The notes under the pieces are model-generated. The model made no database searches and was not told where the DNA came from. It worked only from the letters and a program-made list of their open reading frames with translations. From positions 62,001-126,000 of the forward strand of contig JACPYS010000004.1 of NCBI GenBank assembly GCA_016195915.1: a stretch of DNA of 64,000 nt. Direction: 5' to 3'. Made by a program: the position numbers and the translations under genes. Positions 51,546 to 62,202 of this stretch are shown in pieces; the first letter of the stretch is position 1; every line of letters begins with the position of its first letter. The DNA comes from Betaproteobacteria bacterium. GTDB taxonomy: Bacteria > Pseudomonadota > Gammaproteobacteria > Burkholderiales > SG8-39.

Positions 51546-51660
51546 AGTGGCGGGAGCTGCTGTGCCAGCATATTCCCGACCGCTACGAACCCGTCAGATA
51601 TTGCGGCTGGTACTCGAGCCGCAGCCGCGGGGCGCGCGCGGTGAAGGGCGCACCCGCGGT
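51546..51660 (+). mobile_element. IS91-type transposase fragment
   Basis: In frame from 51546 the DNA encodes EWRELLCQHIPDRYEP, VRYCGWYSSRSRGAR and VK. This corresponds to the HIP...VRYYGWYSN.SRG motif of IS91-family (Y2_Tnp, PF04986) transposases. Neither start nor catalytic tyrosines are present. The following bases up to 51926 hold no gene I recognise. Confidence 0.7.
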
Positions 51661-51926
51661 GACCCTCTCCCGCAATGCGACCGAAGCCCTGAGCGAGTTC
51701 GCGAGCCGCGCCAAGCCCGCCTCGTGGTTTCGCTTGCCCGATCGGGGCAGATGCGGGCAGCATTCACCAGAATGCAGATTGCGCGCACGTCGAATGCCCA
51801 GCGGACAACCCGTGACCAGCCACATCCCTCGCGAATCGATCCGGCCCACGCGTACGTCGCACCGCAGGGCGGCCACGAGTGCGCAGCGGGCCGATGCGTA
51901 TTCCTATTTTTCGCTAAACGCGAACT

Positions 51927-52148
51927 TCAATGCGGGGCCGAACTGAGGTCCAGCCTTCGCTCCATCCGCTCCATTCGCTTTTCGAGTGTGTCGAGTCTCG
52001 AATTGAAGATGGCTGTGAGGTTGGCGACTTGGCTTTCTACGGCGCTCAGTCGCAACTTGATGTTGCCGACGTCGTCGGCCATTACGTCGATTTTCCCGCG
52101 TATGGCGCGCAGATGTTCGAGGATCAGATTTTCGGTGTTGTCGGTCAT
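51927..52148 (-). CDS. Small coiled-coil protein
   Basis: This 73-residue protein (MTDNTENLILEHLRAIRGKI ... LTAIFNSRLDTLEKRMERME) consists of one long heptad-repeat helix. Similar short coiled coils are often found as lone genes or beside mobile DNA; the function is unknown. Frames starting further upstream would overlap phaC and are not needed. Confidence 0.65.
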   Translation of the reverse strand: MTDNTENLILEHLRAIRGKIDVMADDVGNIKLRLSAVESQVANLTAIFNSRLDTLEKRMERMERRLDLSSAPH

Positions 52149-52194
52149 GGGTCTAGGTTTCGATGGCGCCATTGTAAGGCTTACCCGTTCAGCC

Positions 52195-54012
52195 CTAAGC
52201 CGAGGCAGGCTGCTTTGCGGCAAGCCGCAGCGACGCGTAACTCCCGGGCGCATCCTCAAGCACCTTGAGCTGGCCGTCGCCCGGCGTGCGCGCGGGAACT
52301 TTGTCGTTCCCGTTCTGCTTCTCCATCCATTGTTGCCAGTCTTCCCACCATGAGCCCGGTTTCTGAGTCGCCGTCTCAAACCACTCCTCCGCGCTCGCCG
52401 GAAACGCGTCATTGGTCCAGTACTGGTACTTCTTCGCCGCCGGCGGGTTGACGATGCCGGCGATGTGGCCGGAGCCGCCGAGCACGAAGCGCACGCTTCC
52501 GCTCAGACAACGCGCCCCCTTGTAGGTGGTCTTCCATGGAGCGATGTGGTCCTCCGCGGTCGAAATGAAGTAGGCCGGCACTTTCACCTTCGACAGGTCG
52601 ATCGGCACCCCCGCAAGCGAAATGCCGCCCGGAACGCCAAGCAGGTTCTTCATGTACATGTTGCGCAGGTAGAAGCTGTGCATCTTCGCCGGCATGCGTG
52701 TCGAGTCGGAGTTCCAGTACAGCAGGTCGAACGGAAACGGGTCCTTGCCGAGCAGGTAGTTGTTGATCACGAACGACCACACCAGGTCGTTGGCGCGCAG
52801 CAAGTTGAAGGTCGAGGCCATCTCCGAGCCTTCGAGGAAACCGCGTTCGTTCATCTTGCGCTCGAGGCTCTGCACCTGGCCCTCGTCGATGAACACGCCG
52901 AGCTCGCCCGGTTGCGAAAAATCGAGCAGGCTGACGAAGAAGGTCGCGCAGCCGATGCGCTCCGGGTGTTTTCCCTCCTCCTGCGTGGCAGCAAGATAGG
53001 CGAGCGTGCTGCCGAGCAGCGTCCCGCCGAGACAATAGCCGATGACGTTGATTTTTCGCTCGCCGGTGGCCATTTCGATGGCGTCGAGCGCCGCGAGCGA
53101 ACCCTCCAGCATGTAGTCCTCGAAACCCTTTTGCGCGAGCTTCGCGTCCGGGTTCACCCAGGAGACCACGAACACCGTGTGGCCGCGGTCGACCGCCCAC
53201 TTGATGAAGGAGTTCTTCTCGCGCAGGTCGAGGATGTAGTACTTGTTGATCCACGGAGGAATGATCACGAGCGGTCGGCGGTAGACCTCCGCGGTGGTCG
53301 GTGAATACTGGATAAGCTGCATCAGGTCGGTCTGATAGACCACCTTGCCGGGCGTCGTGGCGACGTTCTTGCCCATCTCGAAGGCGCGCTCGTCGGTCAT
53401 GCTGATGCGCAGCTGGCCGTCGCCCTTTTCGATGTCGGCGAGCAGGTTGTTGAGCCCCTTCAGAAGGTTCTGGCCGCCGGAAGCAACCGTCTCGCGCAAC
53501 ACTTGCGGGTTGCTCATGGCGAAATTCGACGGCGCAAGCGCATCCACGTATTGCCGGGTGAAGAACGCCACCTTCTTTTGCGACTCGTCGGACAAGCCGT
53601 CGACGCTTGCCACCGCATGCTGGATGTGGCGCGCGGTGATCAGGTAACCCTGCTTGATGAAATCGAACAGGAAGTGCTCGCTCCAGTCCTCGTGCTTGAA
53701 GCGCGAATCATTTGTCGCGGGCGCCGCCACCGGCTCGACCGGGTGCCCGGCCAGGCGCATCCAGCTCGTCTGCCACAGGCGCGTGTAATCGAGCGCGAGA
53801 TTCATCGACATCGTGGCGAGTGCATACGGGTCGGTCAGCACGCGCGCATACAGATCCATGAAGGCCTTGCCGATGCCGAGCTCGTCGTCGAGGGCCGCCG
53901 AATGGGGATGTTTCTGCGCGAAGTCCCCGAGCAGATTCGCCGCGCGCTGCGCAACCTCGCAGTACACGCGGGTGAGCTCGGCGGGGTCGGGAGTCTGGGT
54001 CTTTGCGTCCAT
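52195..54012 (-). CDS. phaC: Class I poly(3-hydroxyalkanoate) synthase
   Basis: This 605-residue protein has the alpha/beta-hydrolase polymerase domain after a long N-domain. The lipase-like box GYCLGG places catalytic Cys at residue 327. The catalytic Asp is in AEDHIAPW and His in GSGHIAG; PPWINKYYILDL and SWVNPD are family motifs. It polymerises (R)-3-hydroxyacyl-CoA into storage granules. phaA, phaB and phasins are not in the window. Confidence 0.95.
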   Translation of the reverse strand: MDAKTQTPDPAELTRVYCEVAQRAANLLGDFAQKHPHSAALDDELGIGKAFMDLYARVLTDPYALATMSMNLALDYTRLWQTSWMRLAGHPVEPVAAPATNDSRFKHEDWSEHFLFDFIKQGYLITARHIQHAVASVDGLSDESQKKVAFFTRQYVDALAPSNFAMSNPQVLRETVASGGQNLLKGLNNLLADIEKGDGQLRISMTDERAFEMGKNVATTPGKVVYQTDLMQLIQYSPTTAEVYRRPLVIIPPWINKYYILDLREKNSFIKWAVDRGHTVFVVSWVNPDAKLAQKGFEDYMLEGSLAALDAIEMATGERKINVIGYCLGGTLLGSTLAYLAATQEEGKHPERIGCATFFVSLLDFSQPGELGVFIDEGQVQSLERKMNERGFLEGSEMASTFNLLRANDLVWSFVINNYLLGKDPFPFDLLYWNSDSTRMPAKMHSFYLRNMYMKNLLGVPGGISLAGVPIDLSKVKVPAYFISTAEDHIAPWKTTYKGARCLSGSVRFVLGGSGHIAGIVNPPAAKKYQYWTNDAFPASAEEWFETATQKPGSWWEDWQQWMEKQNGNDKVPARTPGDGQLKVLEDAPGSYASLRLAAKQPASA

Positions 54013-54030
54013 GGATGATTTCCGGTTCAG

Positions 54031-54048
54031 GCCGGCATGGTTGCCGGC
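54031..54048 (-). promoter_or_regulatory. Inverted repeat in phaC leader
   Basis: GCCGGCA-4 bases-TGCCGGC, perfect arms, lies 19-36 bases before the phaC start. It could be an operator or an mRNA hairpin. The rest of the 225-base divergent region to liuR shows only a TAGAAT box at 54175. Confidence 0.4.
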
Positions 54049-54237
54049 CGCACCGCAGCATAACGGATGATGCCGTCCGCGCCAACGTCGCGCTCAGTGC
54101 CAGCGACGGGCGTGCTGCTGAACGGATACTCAGGGGCGTTTTCAACCGGCATGGGAATGCTCCGGGGGATGGGCTAGAATCCGACGCGTGGCGGATTCTC
54201 CTCGTCCCGCCCTCCTGCGGCAACCGGAACGGGCGAA

Positions 54238-54702
54238 ATGCCCACGAACATGCATCCGACCAAACCCGATGGCGGCGAACCGGGCGAGCGCGCCGAATCC
54301 TCCATCAGCGAACTTTCGCGCGAGTTCGACGTCACCCCGCGCGCAATCCGCTTCTACGAGGACCAGGGGTTGCTCGCGCCGCGGCGTGACGGGCAGCGGC
54401 GCATCTACACCGCGCGCGACCGCACCCGCCTCAAGCTGACGCTGCGCGGCAAGCGCCTGGGCCTGACGCTCGGCGAGATCCGCGAGCTGATCGACATGTA
54501 CGAAACCGGGCGTGACGAACGCCCGCAGCTCGAGCGCTTCCTCGCGATTCTCGCGCAACACCGCGACGCCCTCGAGCAACAGCGCGAGGACATCGAGGCG
54601 CAGCTCTCGGAGATCAACGTGTTCGAAAAGCGCTGCCGGCAGCGGCTGAGCGAGCAGGTCCGGCAGCAACAGCGTCCCGTACCGCGTCGGGCCCGGGCGT
54701 GA
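54238..54702 (+). CDS. liuR: MerR-family regulator LiuR
   Basis: This 154-residue protein has a winged-helix domain (ISELSREFDVTPRAIRFYED, QGLLAPRRDGQRRIY) and a long dimerisation helix ending EINVFEKRCRQRL. It lacks the Cys cluster of metal-sensing members. MerR proteins of this size upstream of isovaleryl-CoA dehydrogenase genes are LiuR, regulators of branched-chain amino-acid catabolism. ATG 54238 or 54250 could be used. Its presumed operator is in the next gap. Confidence 0.9.
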   Translation: MPTNMHPTKPDGGEPGERAESSISELSREFDVTPRAIRFYEDQGLLAPRRDGQRRIYTARDRTRLKLTLRGKRLGLTLGEIRELIDMYETGRDERPQLERFLAILAQHRDALEQQREDIEAQLSEINVFEKRCRQRLSEQVRQQQRPVPRRARA

Positions 54703-54731
54703 TTGACGTTTACGTAAACGTAAATTAGAGT
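54703..54731 (+). promoter_or_regulatory. liu promoter with LiuR operator
   Basis: TTGACG (54703-54708) and TAGAGT (54726-54731) are 17 bases apart. The perfect 16-base palindrome ACGTTTACGTAAACGT (54706-54721) fills the spacer, the usual place for a MerR-family operator. Confidence 0.8.
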
Positions 54732-54749
54732 TCCCGGCGGAGGGTTTCC

Positions 54750-55913
54750 ATGGAACTGCCATTCCTGCGGTTTTCGCACGGCGAAACGATCGACATGCTG
54801 CGCCAGACGGTGCGCGATTTCGCCGCCGCCGAAATCGCGCCGCGCGCCGCCGAGATCGACCGCTCGAACCAGTTCCCCGTGGACCTGTGGAAGAAGTTCG
54901 GCGCTCTGGGACTGCTCGGTATCACTGCGGAGGAGGCCTACGGCGGCACGCAGATGGGTTACGTTGCACACATCGTGGCGATGGAGGAGATCAGCCGCGC
55001 GTCGGCTTCCGTCGGCCTGTCGTATGGCGCGCATTCCAACTTGTGCGTCAACCAGATCCGCCGCAACGGGAGCGAGGCGCAGAAACAACAATACCTGCCG
55101 ATGCTGATTTCCGGTGAGTACGTGGGCGCCCTCGCCATGTCCGAGCCTGGCGCAGGTTCGGACGTGGTCGGCATGCGCGCGCGCGCCGAATTACGCGGCG
55201 ACCGGTACCTCCTGAACGGCAACAAGATGTGGATCACCAACGGACCCGACGCCGATGTGCTGGTGGTCTACGCGAAAACCGATGCCAATGCAGGCCCGCG
55301 CGGAATCACTGCGTTTCTCATCCAGAAGGGAATGAAGGGCTTCTCCACCGCGCAAAAACTCGACAAGCTCGGCATGCGCGGCTCGAACACCTGCGAGCTG
55401 GTGTTCCGCGATTGCGAGGTGCCCGCGGGCAACGTGCTGGGCGGCGAGGGGCGCGGCGTCAACGTGCTGATGAGCGGGCTCGACTACGAGCGCGCAGTGC
55501 TCGCCGGCGGACCGCTGGGTATCATGGCTGCGTGCCTCGACGTAGTGGTGCCCTACGTGCATGAGCGCAAGCAGTTCGGCCAGCCGATCGGCGAGTTCCA
55601 GTTGATGCAGGGAAAGCTCGCCGACATGTACACCACGTTCTCGGCGACCCGGGCCTACGTATATGCCGTCGGCCAGGCGCTCGACCGGGGCGAAACGACG
55701 CGCAAGGACGCAGCGGGCGCGATCCTGTATGCAGCAGAGAAGGCCACGTGGATGGCGGGCGAGGCGATCCAGGCGCTGGGCGGCATGGGCTACATCAATG
55801 AAACGCCCACCGGCCGGCTGTGGCGCGACGCCAAACTCTACGAAATCGGCGCCGGCACCTCGGAGATCCGGCGCTGGCTGATCGGCCGCGAGCTGTTTGC
55901 CGAAACGACTTGA
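54750..55913 (+). CDS. liuA: Isovaleryl-CoA dehydrogenase
   Basis: This 387-residue FAD enzyme has the ACAD signatures [31 protein letters not shown] and [27 protein letters not shown] puts the catalytic Glu in the internal position characteristic of isovaleryl-CoA dehydrogenase, rather than near the C-terminus. It oxidises isovaleryl-CoA to 3-methylcrotonyl-CoA in leucine breakdown. GGCGGAGGG precedes the ATG. Confidence 0.95.
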   Translation: MELPFLRFSHGETIDMLRQTVRDFAAAEIAPRAAEIDRSNQFPVDLWKKFGALGLLGITAEEAYGGTQMGYVAHIVAMEEISRASASVGLSYGAHSNLCVNQIRRNGSEAQKQQYLPMLISGEYVGALAMSEPGAGSDVVGMRARAELRGDRYLLNGNKMWITNGPDADVLVVYAKTDANAGPRGITAFLIQKGMKGFSTAQKLDKLGMRGSNTCELVFRDCEVPAGNVLGGEGRGVNVLMSGLDYERAVLAGGPLGIMAACLDVVVPYVHERKQFGQPIGEFQLMQGKLADMYTTFSATRAYVYAVGQALDRGETTRKDAAGAILYAAEKATWMAGEAIQALGGMGYINETPTGRLWRDAKLYEIGAGTSEIRRWLIGRELFAETT

Positions 55914-55942
55914 TCGAAACGAACTGAGACCAGGAGACCGAC

Positions 55943-57127
55943 ATGCTGAACGATCCGATCGTCATCGTTGCCGCCGCCCGCACCCCGATGGGCGGCTTCC
56001 AGGGAGAGCTCAAGGGATTCGCGGCGCCAGAGTTGGGCGCGGCCGCGATCCGCGCGGCGATCGAACGCGCAAGGATCAGCCCCGAGGACGTGCAGGAAGT
56101 CATCATGGGCTGCGTGCTGCCTGCGGGCCAGGGCCAGGCGCCTGCGCGGCAGGCTTCCCTCGGCGCCGGGCTGCCGCTGGCGGCGGGCTGCACCACCATC
56201 AACAAGATGTGCGGCTCCGGAATGAAATCTGCAATGTTCGCCCACGACCTGCTGGCTGCGGGAAACAACGAGGTGATCGTCGCCGGCGGCATGGAATCGA
56301 TGACCAACGCGCCCTACCTGATGCCCAAGGCGCGCGGCGGCTACCGCATGGGCCACCAGCAGGTGCTCGATCACATGTTCTACGACGGGCTCGAGGACGC
56401 CTATGACACGGGCCGCCTGATGGGAAGCTTCGCCGAGGAATGCGCCGACAAGTACCAGTTCACGCGTGTGGCGCAGGACCAGTTCGCGATCGCTTCGCTC
56501 GAGCGCGCGCAGAAAGCCAACAAGGATGGTTCCTTCGCTTGGGAGATCACCCCGCTCGCGATCAAGCAGGGCAAGGAGCAGAAGTTCGTCGAGATGGACG
56601 AGCAACCGTTCAAGGCGAACTTCGACAAGATCCCGACGCTCAAGCCGGCTTTCCGCAAGGACGGCACGGTAACGGCGGCCAATTCATCTTCCATCTCGGA
56701 CGGTGCGGCGGCGCTGGTGATGATGCGCCGCTCGAGCGCCGACAAACGCGGCCTTGCGCCGCTCGCGGTCGTGGTCGGGCACTCGACCCACGCGCAGGAA
56801 CCCGGCTGGTTCACTACCGCGCCGGTTGGCGCAATCAGGAAATTGTTCGAAAAGACCGGCTGGAACGCAAAGGACGTCGATCTGTACGAAATCAACGAGG
56901 CCTTCGCCGTGGTAGCGATGGCAGCGATGAAGGAGCACGGCCTGCCGCACGAGAAGGTAAACGTGCACGGCGGCGCCTGCGCGCTCGGACATCCGATCGG
57001 CGCGTCCGGCGCCCGCATCCTGGTCACGCTGATCGGTGCACTGCGCAGACGCGGCGGCAAGCGCGGTGTGGCGTCGCTTTGCATCGGCGGCGGCGAAGCC
57101 ACGGCGATGGCGATCGAGCTGGCGTGA
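55943..57127 (+). CDS. Acetyl-CoA C-acetyltransferase (thiolase)
   Basis: This 394-residue thiolase has Cys in INKMCGSGMKS, ESMTNAPYL, INEAFAVVAMAA, His in CALGHPIGASGAR, and the second Cys in LCIGGGEATA. It probably cleaves or condenses acetoacetyl-CoA, the end product of leucine degradation, and may also feed PHA synthesis. CAGGAGA precedes ATG. Confidence 0.93.
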   Translation: MLNDPIVIVAAARTPMGGFQGELKGFAAPELGAAAIRAAIERARISPEDVQEVIMGCVLPAGQGQAPARQASLGAGLPLAAGCTTINKMCGSGMKSAMFAHDLLAAGNNEVIVAGGMESMTNAPYLMPKARGGYRMGHQQVLDHMFYDGLEDAYDTGRLMGSFAEECADKYQFTRVAQDQFAIASLERAQKANKDGSFAWEITPLAIKQGKEQKFVEMDEQPFKANFDKIPTLKPAFRKDGTVTAANSSSISDGAAALVMMRRSSADKRGLAPLAVVVGHSTHAQEPGWFTTAPVGAIRKLFEKTGWNAKDVDLYEINEAFAVVAMAAMKEHGLPHEKVNVHGGACALGHPIGASGARILVTLIGALRRRGGKRGVASLCIGGGEATAMAIELA

Positions 57128-57546
57128 AAGCCGCTGGCTCTCGCGCCAGCAAGCGCGCGCTGCAACGGCTGCTCGACGGCGAGCGCTTCCTCCGCCCGTG
57201 GAAGTTCCGCGTCGTATCGGTCGGTGACGGGCTCTGCACCCTCGAATTGCCGCACCGGCCCGCGCTCGAGCGCCCGGGAGGGATCATCAACGGACCGGCA
57301 TTGATGGCGGCGGCCGATTGCGCGATGTGGCTTGCCATCAAGTCGCGCATCGGCATGGGCCACGACGCGCTCACTTCGGACCTCAACACCGCGTTCCTCG
57401 CTCCGGCGAAGGCGCATTCCGTGCTGTGCACCGCACGCATCGTGCGCGAAGGGCGCCGGCGCATCTATGGAGTGGCCGAGTGCCACGACGAGCGCGGCAA
57501 AATCTTCACGCATCACACCATCACGTATTCCAGGCTCGAAGCATGA
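57124..57546 (+). CDS. PaaI-family hotdog thioesterase
   Basis: This 140-residue hotdog-fold protein has PGGIINGPALMAAADCAMWL and DLNTAFLAPAKAHSVLCTAR, with IYGVAECHDERGK typical of PaaI/YbgC-like acyl-CoA thioesterases. GTG at 57124 overlaps the thiolase stop (GTGA) and fits the strand order. It may free CoA trapped in dead-end intermediates. Confidence 0.85.
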   Translation: MKAAGSRASKRALQRLLDGERFLRPWKFRVVSVGDGLCTLELPHRPALERPGGIINGPALMAAADCAMWLAIKSRIGMGHDALTSDLNTAFLAPAKAHSVLCTARIVREGRRRIYGVAECHDERGKIFTHHTITYSRLEA

Positions 57547-58679
57547 TTCTTTCTGCGCAGCACGAGATGATCCGCGACACGGTGCGCAAATTCGCGCGCG
57601 AGGAACTCGCGCCGCACGCGGCGCGTTGGGACCGCGAAAGCCATTTCCCGCGGGAAGCCTTGCAGGGCCTCGCGCGGATGGGCCTCTGCGGGGTTGCGGT
57701 ACCCGAGGAATGGGATGGCGCGGGCATGGATTCTACGGCCCTTGCGCTGGCGATCGAGGAAATCGCGGCGGGAGACGGCGCAACCTCCACCATCGTGCAG
57801 GTCAACAACCTCGTCGCCGGGATCGTCAACGGCTACGGCTCTGCGGCACAGAAAGAGACGTTTCTCCGGCCGCTATCGCGAGGTGAGATGCTCGGCGCGT
57901 TCTGCCTTACCGAGCCGCACACCGGTTCCGATGCCGGCGCGATCACCACCCGCGCCGAGCGCATCGGCGGCGAGTACCTGCTCAATGGCGTGAAGCAGTT
58001 CATCACCTCGGGCAGGAACGCCGACGTGGCGGTGGTATTCGCGGTAAGCAACCGAACCGCCGGCAAGAAGGGTATCAGCGCCTTTCTCGTGCCGACCGGA
58101 AATTCCGGTTACAAGGTGGCGCGCATCGAGGAAAAGACCGGCCAGCACGCCTCCGACACGGCGCAGATCGTGCTAGAGGGTTGCCGCATCCCGGCGGACT
58201 ACCTGCTCGGGGAAGAAGGCCTGGGTTACCGCATCGCGCTCGCCAATCTTGAGTCCGGCCGCATCAACGTCGCCGCGCAGTCGGTCGGCATGGCGAGTTC
58301 CGCGCTCGCCGCTGCACTTGCCTACGCCAGGGAGCGCAAGAGTTTCGGAAAGACGCTGATCGAGCACCAGGCGGTCAACTTCCGCCTCGCCGACATGGCC
58401 ACCGGTATCGAGGCTGCGCGCCAGCTTTATCTCCACGCCGCCGCCCTGCGCGACGCGGGCAAGCCCTGCCTCAAGGAGGCCTCGATGGCGAAACTGTTCG
58501 CCTCCGAGGTCGCGGAGAAAGTATGCTCCGACGCGATCCAGATTCACGGCGGCTATGGTTACGTGTCGGATTTCCCGGTCGAGCGCATCTGGCGCGACGT
58601 GCGCGTGACCCAGATCTACGAGGGCGCGAGCGACATTCAGCGGCTGGTCATCGGCCGCGCCCTGAGCGAGGGTGCGTAG
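57543..58679 (+). CDS. Acyl-CoA dehydrogenase
   Basis: This 378-residue ACAD has CLTEPHTGSDAGAI, KQFITSGRNADVAVVFAVS, and the catalytic Glu in the usual C-terminal position (QIYEGASDIQRL). It therefore differs from liuA and is closer to short/branched-chain dehydrogenases. ATG overlaps the thioesterase TGA (ATGA). It may serve isobutyryl- or 2-methylbutyryl-CoA. Confidence 0.92.
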   Translation: MILSAQHEMIRDTVRKFAREELAPHAARWDRESHFPREALQGLARMGLCGVAVPEEWDGAGMDSTALALAIEEIAAGDGATSTIVQVNNLVAGIVNGYGSAAQKETFLRPLSRGEMLGAFCLTEPHTGSDAGAITTRAERIGGEYLLNGVKQFITSGRNADVAVVFAVSNRTAGKKGISAFLVPTGNSGYKVARIEEKTGQHASDTAQIVLEGCRIPADYLLGEEGLGYRIALANLESGRINVAAQSVGMASSALAAALAYARERKSFGKTLIEHQAVNFRLADMATGIEAARQLYLHAAALRDAGKPCLKEASMAKLFASEVAEKVCSDAIQIHGGYGYVSDFPVERIWRDVRVTQIYEGASDIQRLVIGRALSEGA

Positions 58680-58714
58680 CGCACCGTACCCGGCGACCTG
58701 ACCTAGGAGTTGAT

Positions 58715-59317
58715 ATGGCGGCAGCAATCGATTTCTACTTCGACTTTTCCTCGCCTTACGGCTATCTCGCGGCGACCAAGATCGAGGCCCTGGCGGCGAA
58801 ACACGGCCGTTGCGTCAACTGGCGGCCGATGCTGCTTGGTGCGGCGATGAAAGTGACCGGCGGCCTGCCTCTTCCCCAGATTCCACTCAAGGGCGACTAC
58901 GCCAGGCGCGACTTCGTGCGCTCGGCCAGGTTTCACGGCGCGCCATTCCGCGTTCCGTCGAGCTTCCCGATTTCCACCGTACCTGCGGTCCGCGCGTTTT
59001 ATTGGGCCCAGGCCAAAGACCCGGTCAAGTCGATATCACTCGCCAAAGCGCTGTACAAGGCGTATTTCGCTGACGACGCCGACATCTCCCGGGTTGAGGA
59101 AGTGATCCGTGTCGCCACGGACGTCGGCTTCAACTCCGAAGAAGTTGCGGCCGGCATCGGCGACCAGGCGGTCAAGGACAAGACCAAGGCCGAGGTCGAC
59201 GCCGCTATCGGCAAGGGTGTATTCGGCTCGCCTTTCATCATTATCGACGGCGAGCCCTTCTGGGGCATCGATCGCTTCGACCAGATCGAGAAGTGGCTCG
59301 CCACCGGAGGCTGGTGA
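58715..59317 (+). CDS. 2-hydroxychromene-2-carboxylate isomerase-like (DsbA/kappa-GST fold)
   Basis: This 200-residue thioredoxin-fold protein has FYFDFSSPYGYLAATKIEAL (Ser in place of CxxC), a helical insertion, and cis-Pro loop GVFGSPFIIIDGEPFWG. Named members isomerise a ring product in naphthalene degradation using glutathione, but many are orphans. Its place inside the liu operon suggests some glutathione-linked step or repair; this is inference. Confidence 0.88.
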   Translation: MAAAIDFYFDFSSPYGYLAATKIEALAAKHGRCVNWRPMLLGAAMKVTGGLPLPQIPLKGDYARRDFVRSARFHGAPFRVPSSFPISTVPAVRAFYWAQAKDPVKSISLAKALYKAYFADDADISRVEEVIRVATDVGFNSEEVAAGIGDQAVKDKTKAEVDAAIGKGVFGSPFIIIDGEPFWGIDRFDQIEKWLATGGW

Positions 59318-59318
59318 T

Positions 59319-59735
59319 ATGGCGCTCACGAAAGGATACAAGGCGCTCATCGCCGAGGCCGAGGCAAAGACGCGCGGCATTACGGCCGAGGCCGCGCAGG
59401 CGCGGCTGGGCGATCCGGACACCGTGTTCGTGGACATCCGCGATGTGCGCGAGCTCGAACGCGACGGGATGATCCCGGGCGCCTTCCACGGCCCGAGAGG
59501 CATGCTCGAATTCTGGGTCGATCCGGAAAGCCCCTATTTCAAGCCGGTGTTCGCGCAAGGCAAATCGTTCATCCTCTACTGCGCGGCCGACTGGCGCGCG
59601 GTGCTCGCCGCGGCGACACTCACCGAAATGGGGATGAATAATCTGTTCCACCTCGAAGGCGGCTTCAGCGCCTGGAAGAAGGCCGGCCGCCCCTGTGCGG
59701 AGAAACCGGCGCACCGCGCCGCGCATGACAAGTAG
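59319..59735 (+). CDS. Rhodanese-like sulfurtransferase domain protein
   Basis: This 138-residue single rhodanese domain has VFVDIRDVRELERDGMIPGA (N-terminal signature) and catalytic loop YCAADWRAVLAA with the Cys present, then HLEGGFSAWKKAGRP. It begins one base after the isomerase-like gene stop (TGATATG) and ends directly at the liuB ATG. Confidence 0.92.
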   Translation: MALTKGYKALIAEAEAKTRGITAEAAQARLGDPDTVFVDIRDVRELERDGMIPGAFHGPRGMLEFWVDPESPYFKPVFAQGKSFILYCAADWRAVLAAATLTEMGMNNLFHLEGGFSAWKKAGRPCAEKPAHRAAHDK

Positions 59736-61343
<1,608 letters not shown>

Positions 61344-61354
61344 AGAGAGGATGT

Positions 61355-62197
61355 ATGTCCAAGAACATTGAGATCACGATCCGCAACCAGATCGCCCTGG
61401 TCGCACTCAACCGCCCTGAAATCCGCAACGCGTTCGACGATACGCTGATCGCGGAGCTCACCAAGACATTCAGGCGCCTCGATGCGGACAAGTCGGTACG
61501 AGCGGTGATCCTGATGGGCAACGGGCCAGCCTTTTGCGCCGGCGCCGACCTCAACTGGATGAAGCGCATGGCAGCGTATAACGAGGAGCAGAACCTCGAG
61601 GACGCGCGTGCGCTGGCTGCGATGCTGCGCACACTCGACCGGCTTGGTAAGCCGACGATCGCCCGCGTGCACGGCCCGGCTTTCGCGGGCGGCGTGGGTC
61701 TGGTCGCTGCCTGCGACATTGCTTACGGAAGCACCGAAGCGGAGTTCTGCCTGACCGAGGTGAAACTCGGGCTCACGCCCGCCACCATCAGCCCGTACGT
61801 GGTGCGCGCGATGGGCGAGCGCGCCGCGCGCCGCTACTTTCTTTCGGGCGAGCGTTTCAGCGCCGCGGAGGCCTACCGGCTCGGGTTGCTCACGGAGCTG
61901 GCGCAGCCGGGCGAACTGGACAACGCGATCAACGAACTGCTGGGACACATCGTCACGGGCGGCAGCGCGGCGCAGGCCGAAATCAAGGACCTGATTCGCG
62001 CGGTGTCACGCGGACCGGTGAGCGACGCAATGATCGAGGATACCGCGCGGCGCATTGCCAGGGTACGCGTGTCGACGGAGGGCCGCGAGGGAATTGCCTC
62101 TTTCCTTGAAAAACGCAAACCGGCGTGGGCCGCTCGGCCGGAAGCGAGCGCCGACCCGGCAGCGAAGCTCGCCAGGAAGAACTCGAAGAAGAAGTAG
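61355..62197 (+). CDS. liuC: Methylglutaconyl-CoA hydratase
   Basis: This 280-residue crotonase-fold protein has oxyanion-hole segments AFCAGADLNWMK and GPAFAGGVGLVAACDIA. Its position between the MCC subunits gives the LiuC assignment (3-methylglutaconyl-CoA to HMG-CoA). The Lys-rich C-terminus extends about 20 residues beyond the usual end. ATG 61355 follows GAGAGG. Confidence 0.93.
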   Translation: MSKNIEITIRNQIALVALNRPEIRNAFDDTLIAELTKTFRRLDADKSVRAVILMGNGPAFCAGADLNWMKRMAAYNEEQNLEDARALAAMLRTLDRLGKPTIARVHGPAFAGGVGLVAACDIAYGSTEAEFCLTEVKLGLTPATISPYVVRAMGERAARRYFLSGERFSAAEAYRLGLLTELAQPGELDNAINELLGHIVTGGSAAQAEIKDLIRAVSRGPVSDAMIEDTARRIARVRVSTEGREGIASFLEKRKPAWAARPEASADPAAKLARKNSKKK

Positions 62198-62202
62198 AAC
62201 GA

